Origin: Veillonella dispar
GTDB taxonomy: Bacteria > Bacillota > Negativicutes > Veillonellales > Veillonellaceae
Direction of reading: 5' to 3'
NCBI RefSeq assembly: GCF_900637515.1
Contig: NZ_LR134375.1
Span: forward strand, 372,001-436,000
Length of the DNA stretch: 64,000 nucleotides
The translations under genes were made by a program, and so were the position numbers. Positions within the stretch are counted from its first letter, which is position 1, and the number at the start of each line of letters is the position of its first letter. Below, in pieces: positions 60,143 through 64,000 of the stretch. The notes beneath the pieces were generated by a model. The model worked only from the letters and a program-made list of their open reading frames with translations. It had not been told where the DNA came from and ran no database searches.

Positions 60143-60964
60143 TTAGAATGCAGGAACAATTGCACCTTGATATTTATCTTCAATGAATTTTTTGATTTCA
60201 GGGGTATGAAGAGCTTCCATCAATTTTTTGATGCGAGGATCGCTTTCATTGCCTTTAAGTACAGTTACGATGTTTACGTAAGGGGAATCTTTAGATTCGA
60301 TTGCCAATGCATCTTTACTAGGGTTAAGACCCGCATTTAATGCATAGTTTGTGTTAATAGCTGCTAAAGCTACATCGTCAAGAGAACGAGGTATTTGAGC
60401 TGCTTCTAATTCAACAAATTGGTAACCATTAGGATTGGAAGTGATATCTTGAATTGTAGATAAGATATTGCTGGAGTCTTTCAATGTGATAAGACCTTCT
60501 TTTTGCAATAACAATAATGCACGACCACCGTTTGTAGGGTCATTAGGGATAGCGATTTTAGCGCCTTTAGGAAGATCTTTTAAATCTTTGATTTGACGGG
60601 AATATAAGCCCATTGGCTCAAGGTGAACACCACCAACAGATACTAATGGAAGGTTATGAGCTTTTGCGAACTCATCCATGTAAGGTACATGTTGGAAGAA
60701 GTTTGCATCGATTTCTTTATCACCCAAAGCAAGGTTTGGTGTGTTGTAATCAGTAAATTCTGTGATTTGTAAATCAATACCATCTTTTGCCAAGATAGGT
60801 TTAACTTGTTCCAAAATTTCTGCGTGAGGTACTGCTGTAGCACCAATTTTTAATACTTGTTTGCCGTTGTTAGCAGCTTGTTTGTTATTGTCATTACCGC
60901 AACCAGCGATCAATAAAGCACCGCCAAGGATTACAGTAGCTGCTAATGCTAAAAATTTTCTCAT
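60143..60964 (-). CDS. metQ: MetQ/NlpA-family substrate-binding lipoprotein (orphan)
   Basis: A 273-residue lipoprotein; lipobox LLIAGC (Cys at about 22). The mature domain shows LKIGATAVPHAEILEQVKP, DYNTPNLALGDKEIDANFFQ (in part), QHVPYMDEF, IPNDPTNGGRALLLLQKEG and NTNYALNAGLNPSKDAL, typical of D/L-methionine binding proteins. Start at 60964 (AAAGGAG at 60978-60972 region), not the upstream in-frame codon at 60988. No metN or metI lies beside it. Confidence 0.88.
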   Translation of the reverse strand: MRKFLALAATVILGGALLIAGCGNDNNKQAANNGKQVLKIGATAVPHAEILEQVKPILAKDGIDLQITEFTDYNTPNLALGDKEIDANFFQHVPYMDEFAKAHNLPLVSVGGVHLEPMGLYSRQIKDLKDLPKGAKIAIPNDPTNGGRALLLLQKEGLITLKDSSNILSTIQDITSNPNGYQFVELEAAQIPRSLDDVALAAINTNYALNAGLNPSKDALAIESKDSPYVNIVTVLKGNESDPRIKKLMEALHTPEIKKFIEDKYQGAIVPAF

Positions 60965-61083
60965 TAGACACACTCCTTTTACAATCATTTAATATAAAAT
61001 ATTACACTTATAGTACTAAATTATTTCCTATCTATCAAGAAGGAATTATTACGAGTTCTCCATAGCTTAAAGTTATACCAAAA

Positions 61084-61135
61084 AGAGATTTCCAAACTAG
61101 TATCTATAAATAGTTGATAGTGTTTGGAAATCTCT
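61084..61135 (-). terminator. Terminator after menA
   Basis: 14-bp stem AGAGATTTCCAAAC (61084-61097) with 61122-61135; T-run on the reverse strand. Confidence 0.8.
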
Positions 61136-61216
61136 CTTTATTTTATGTAACTGTATTTAATGTATGTACGTATTGGTAAACACTTATTTGCTAATAATTG
61201 TATCTATGGTTCAACC

Positions 61217-62113
61217 TTATTTACCTATGATAAGTCCAATGGACCACATGATTTGGTAAATCATTGCGGCCCCTGCAGTGGTCCCCATTGCCTTGTCTAG
61301 TAGGAATTCATCTGTTTTAGTACTTAAGGTATGTACTGTTTTGAAAGCTAGTGGTGCTGCGAGAAAGGCGAAGAGGGAGAACCATGTCATGTGACCTACG
61401 ATGATCCATGCAAGGATCCAAATGAAATTGAATAGGTAGGTGACGCTCATTAAACTGAGGGCACGTTCACGACCCAATACGATTGGTAATGTACGACGAC
61501 CATGGCTTTCATCATTTCGAATATCACGAATGTTATTCGTGAGCATAATGGAACCAACGAGCAATGTAGATGGAATAGCAGGGATTAATAATGCTAAAGA
61601 TAAGTCTCGCGTCCATGTGTAGCCTGTAATGAGGACGATGGCAAAACCCATAGCGATACCAGAGGAAATTTCACCAAATGGTGTGCGAGAAATTGGTTTT
61701 GGGCCACCAGAGTAGAGAAAACTGATGAGAATGCAAAGAAAACCAGCTGGAATATAGTACCAAGTGATAGTTGCCGATAGATAAAGACCGATGATAATAG
61801 GTACAACCATGAGTACCTTAATCATGGTAACGATGAGCTCTGGGGTAATGGCACCACGGGTGATAGAACCCGCATTGCCGACCTTCTGCCCCGCATCGAG
61901 ACCAGATTTGAAATCTTTATATTCATTCCATAAGTTAGCAACAATTTGAGCTGTTACAACAGCTAAAAATATTAAAATCGTATGGAAAATGGCGAGACCT
62001 GTACCTTGTGCAGCCCCAAATGCGTAATAGCTAAAGGCAGCACCTAAAATAGTAGGCCCTAAAGCAGCCGCTAATGTACGAGGCCTAGTGAGTGGAATTA
62101 TTTCTTGTATCAT
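61217..62113 (-). CDS. menA: 1,4-dihydroxy-2-naphthoate polyprenyltransferase
   Basis: A 298-residue UbiA-family membrane enzyme with eight or nine helices, joining DHNA to the polyprenyl chain. LTRPRTLAAALGPTILG at the start, NLWNEYKDFKSGLDAG (first Asp motif region), GGPKPISRTPFGEISSG and NNIRDIRNDESHGRRTLPIVLG (in part; second Asp motif). It completes the menaquinone route begun by the operon at 25.6 kb. ATG 62113 is the only good start; the GTG at 62137 lies within the Shine-Dalgarno. Confidence 0.92.
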   Translation of the reverse strand: MIQEIIPLTRPRTLAAALGPTILGAAFSYYAFGAAQGTGLAIFHTILIFLAVVTAQIVANLWNEYKDFKSGLDAGQKVGNAGSITRGAITPELIVTMIKVLMVVPIIIGLYLSATITWYYIPAGFLCILISFLYSGGPKPISRTPFGEISSGIAMGFAIVLITGYTWTRDLSLALLIPAIPSTLLVGSIMLTNNIRDIRNDESHGRRTLPIVLGRERALSLMSVTYLFNFIWILAWIIVGHMTWFSLFAFLAAPLAFKTVHTLSTKTDEFLLDKAMGTTAGAAMIYQIMWSIGLIIGK

Positions 62114-62143
62114 AATAAAAGCACACCAAGTGTGCACTCCTTT
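62113..62143 (-). promoter_or_regulatory. Hairpin between the menA Shine-Dalgarno and its start codon
   Basis: Reverse strand: AAAGGAG (62143-62137), stem GCACAC (62135-62130) with GTGTGC (62126-62121), loop TTG, then TTTTATT and ATG. Linear spacing is 23 bases; with the stem folded it is 8, the normal distance. Confidence 0.6.
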
Positions 62144-62354
62144 CTATTTCTCATACCATATGTTTACATATCTATTTAAGTATTGTATAGCAGAACTGAT
62201 AGGTTGTAAATTACACTATACAGTTATACATCTCAATATAGTATAATAATTAGTATATGCAGTATAGATTATCTTTTTGATATCTTTATAGATGCAGTAC
62301 AGGTTATGAATATAATCTGTATACATAGTGTATTGTTAAATCGTGAGGTGTCTT

Positions 62355-63299
62355 ATGAGAGCTCTCAATAAAAAAATGATGACATTGGCTTGTGCGACGT
62401 GCTTAACTGTTGGCATGGGTGCAGTGGCATGTGCTGATACAGTAGATTTAGGATATGGCTTGTATGGCAATACGTCTCCTACGGTGAAAGCTGTAGAAGT
62501 TATGCGCGTTCCTACAGATGCAAAGCTACGTAATAATGAGCAAAGCCAAATAATTTCAGTGGCAAATAAAGCGGCTGTTGATGCTGTTAATACTAGTTTA
62601 AAATTACAAGCACCGGTACAGGTTGATCCTATGAAGGGCGATGTGTTAGATGGATTTTCCTACTATCAATTACAAGGGACGGACAAACAAGGTCACCATG
62701 TAGGGCAGTTAGTTGTTGTAGACTATTCTAAAAATGCTATAGATCAAGTGATTAATATGAATAAAACTATTTTAGAAAAGGTTCCAGACGCAGAAAAAGC
62801 TAAAATAAAAAGCTCTATCTCTAAATATGTAGATTCCTACTCTAAAGAGAAGGCTCAACAACAATTACAAGGTTTGAAGGGCAATACGATTGAAGGTGCT
62901 AAATTAGCGAAAGATTTGAAGATGCTAAATGACAAGTTACCTGCTCACATTATGGGGGTAGTTGATAAAATGCTTGCTACAGAAAAGAATTTATCTCCTA
63001 AAAGTAAAGAAGAGCTCCGTTCTTATGTAGACTTTATGGCAAAACAAGTGAGCCTAGATGCAACGCATGTGGCCTATAAACCTGTGCAAACACGCTATGG
63101 TACAGCTGTGACTGGTGATTTACGTGGTAGTCTTATATATGATGGCTTTAGAAACACCGACTCCTTAATTGGTTATGCTGTTCCTACCAATAAAGGTGTA
63201 TCCTTACAGATTTTAATGTCTGATGATTCTAGCCATGATTATTGGGCTAATGAGTTGAATCATATGTATCAAACGCAATCTCTCAAGGGAGGTAAATAA
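62355..63299 (+). CDS. Exported protein of unknown function, first of a pair
   Basis: A 314-residue protein with a signal peptide (about residues 1-27: KKMMTLACATCLTVGMGAV, then ACADT). The mature part is helical and Lys-rich. FSYYQLQGTDKQGHHVGQLV (about residues 93-112) is matched in the next protein by YQLQGADKTGQKDAFLV. ATG 62355 follows GAGGTG (62345-62350); the GTG at 62343 is before it. One base separates its stop from the next start. Function unknown. Confidence 0.75.
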   Translation: MRALNKKMMTLACATCLTVGMGAVACADTVDLGYGLYGNTSPTVKAVEVMRVPTDAKLRNNEQSQIISVANKAAVDAVNTSLKLQAPVQVDPMKGDVLDGFSYYQLQGTDKQGHHVGQLVVVDYSKNAIDQVINMNKTILEKVPDAEKAKIKSSISKYVDSYSKEKAQQQLQGLKGNTIEGAKLAKDLKMLNDKLPAHIMGVVDKMLATEKNLSPKSKEELRSYVDFMAKQVSLDATHVAYKPVQTRYGTAVTGDLRGSLIYDGFRNTDSLIGYAVPTNKGVSLQILMSDDSSHDYWANELNHMYQTQSLKGGK

Positions 63300-63300
63300 T

Positions 63301-64000
63301 ATGAAATCGTTGAAAGTATTGGCTTGTGCAGCTTGCTTATTGGGAACTGTATCTAGTGTAGGTTTCGCTAAGGATGTACAAACCATTGCAGGTTCTATGG
63401 TAGTGCCTAACAATGTCAATGTTTTTTCTGCATCCAAAACAAATACACGTGATTTTGTAGAGAAGCAAATGAAACAAAATTCTTCAAAAAATATGGCCAT
63501 GAATATGATGGCTGAAGATATTTTCAAAAACTTTGGCACTACTTTTGATGTATACCAATTGCAAGGGGCAGATAAAACAGGTCAAAAGGATGCATTCCTA
63601 GTAGCGCTAGATGTTAAAGAAATTGCGCAAAAAGTAGCTAAAGATAAGACAAATGATCCTATGTTTGTAGCTGCAATGGCAGCTCTAGATAAAGGTCAAA
63701 TTGATCCTGTTACAGAGCAACTCATGCTAGGTGCCATTAACAAGCAAATTCCAACTACTACAACTGTAGTCCCTTTAAATGATCCGAAACGTTATGCTAA
63801 TCTTAAGACTCGGTCAGGTGAACTGCTTATAAAACCTAGAACGCTTACCGTAGAAAATGCGGAACAAGTACATCCTGTGGCTGGTACAAAATATCAAACT
63901 TATGCAGCAAGTTCTCGCTTGTTATATGCGGATGGAAATGTACAAACTCCGCTTTATGCAAATACTGCATTTGTGTTAAAGCCAGGCAAACCGGTACTAT
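63301..64000 (+). CDS. Exported protein of unknown function, second of the pair (partial)
   Basis: Open to the window end (233 codons seen). Signal peptide MKSLKVLACAACLLGTVSS, cleavage near VGFAKD. FDVYQLQGADKTGQKDAFLV matches the first protein of the pair. GGGAGG at 63288-63293 lies inside the end of the upstream gene, so the two are coupled. The C-terminus is outside the window. Function unknown. Confidence 0.75.
   Translation, partial: MKSLKVLACAACLLGTVSSVGFAKDVQTIAGSMVVPNNVNVFSASKTNTRDFVEKQMKQNSSKNMAMNMMAEDIFKNFGTTFDVYQLQGADKTGQKDAFLVALDVKEIAQKVAKDKTNDPMFVAAMAALDKGQIDPVTEQLMLGAINKQIPTTTTVVPLNDPKRYANLKTRSGELLIKPRTLTVENAEQVHPVAGTKYQTYAASSRLLYADGNVQTPLYANTAFVLKPGKPVL

Overview
The window looks like the chromosome of a Veillonella species (Negativicutes, close to V. 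parvula). It is AT-rich, with Firmicute-type promoters (TTGACA-17-TATAAT) and strong AGGAGG ribosome binding sites. It also encodes diderm features: an ADP-heptose-type LPS glycosyltransferase, an inverse-autotransporter-like barrel and many exported proteins. The genus is an inference from protein character and gene content; no database was searched.

Layout. 1-9.3 kb: the end of a membrane protein, a UDG-fold glycosylase, an MFS transporter, an IS200-type insertion, peptidase T, an OPT oligopeptide transporter, an orphan amino-acid binding lipoprotein, homocysteine methyltransferase and tRNA-Ser. 9.4-25.3 kb: a flavodiiron protein, then most of de novo purine synthesis: purL (reverse, divergent from a LysR regulator), xpt with two small paralogues, and purE-C-F-M-N-H-D behind a leader ORF that contains a terminator. 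25.4-33.4 kb: a menaquinone operon, menF-D-H-B-E-C plus a hotdog thioesterase, behind an attenuator-like leader; menA lies apart at 61-62 kb. 33.4-42.1 kb: an accessory stretch with a DUF2939-like protein, a passenger-less inverse-autotransporter barrel, three tRNAs (Asp, Phe, Leu), two paralogous secreted proteins, a DUF4178-like protein, an organophosphate antiporter, a small RNA candidate and a toxin-antitoxin operon. 42.1-47.5 kb: a nitrilase-family amidase, a nitroreductase remnant and an envelope cluster (polysaccharide deacetylase, NAGPA-type glycosidase, unknown membrane-anchored protein, heptosyltransferase). 48-55.5 kb: a biotin-dependent carboxyltransferase subunit, a two-component system, a second small RNA candidate, HtrA, and a PadR/HAAS/Met-Gln-rich exported protein operon followed by a third small RNA candidate. 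55.5-64 kb: pyrF-pyrE, a DEDDh exonuclease, a nucleoside salvage operon (deoC-pdp-cdd), a MetQ-type lipoprotein, menA and a pair of related exported proteins, the second cut by the window end.

The most unusual signal is a set of three intergenic, terminator-ended RNA candidates with complementary single-stranded repeats. The one at 39.98-40.11 kb carries GAGAG motifs in its linker and loops. Those at 52.02-52.20 kb and 55.36-55.49 kb carry CUCUCUC motifs in predicted unpaired segments. They could pair with each other and with GA-rich Shine-Dalgarno sites. Other regulatory structures visible in the sequence are the purE leader ORF with an embedded terminator, the menF attenuator, a palindrome over the antitoxin ribosome binding site, a hairpin between the menA Shine-Dalgarno site and its start codon, and tandem operators before padR.
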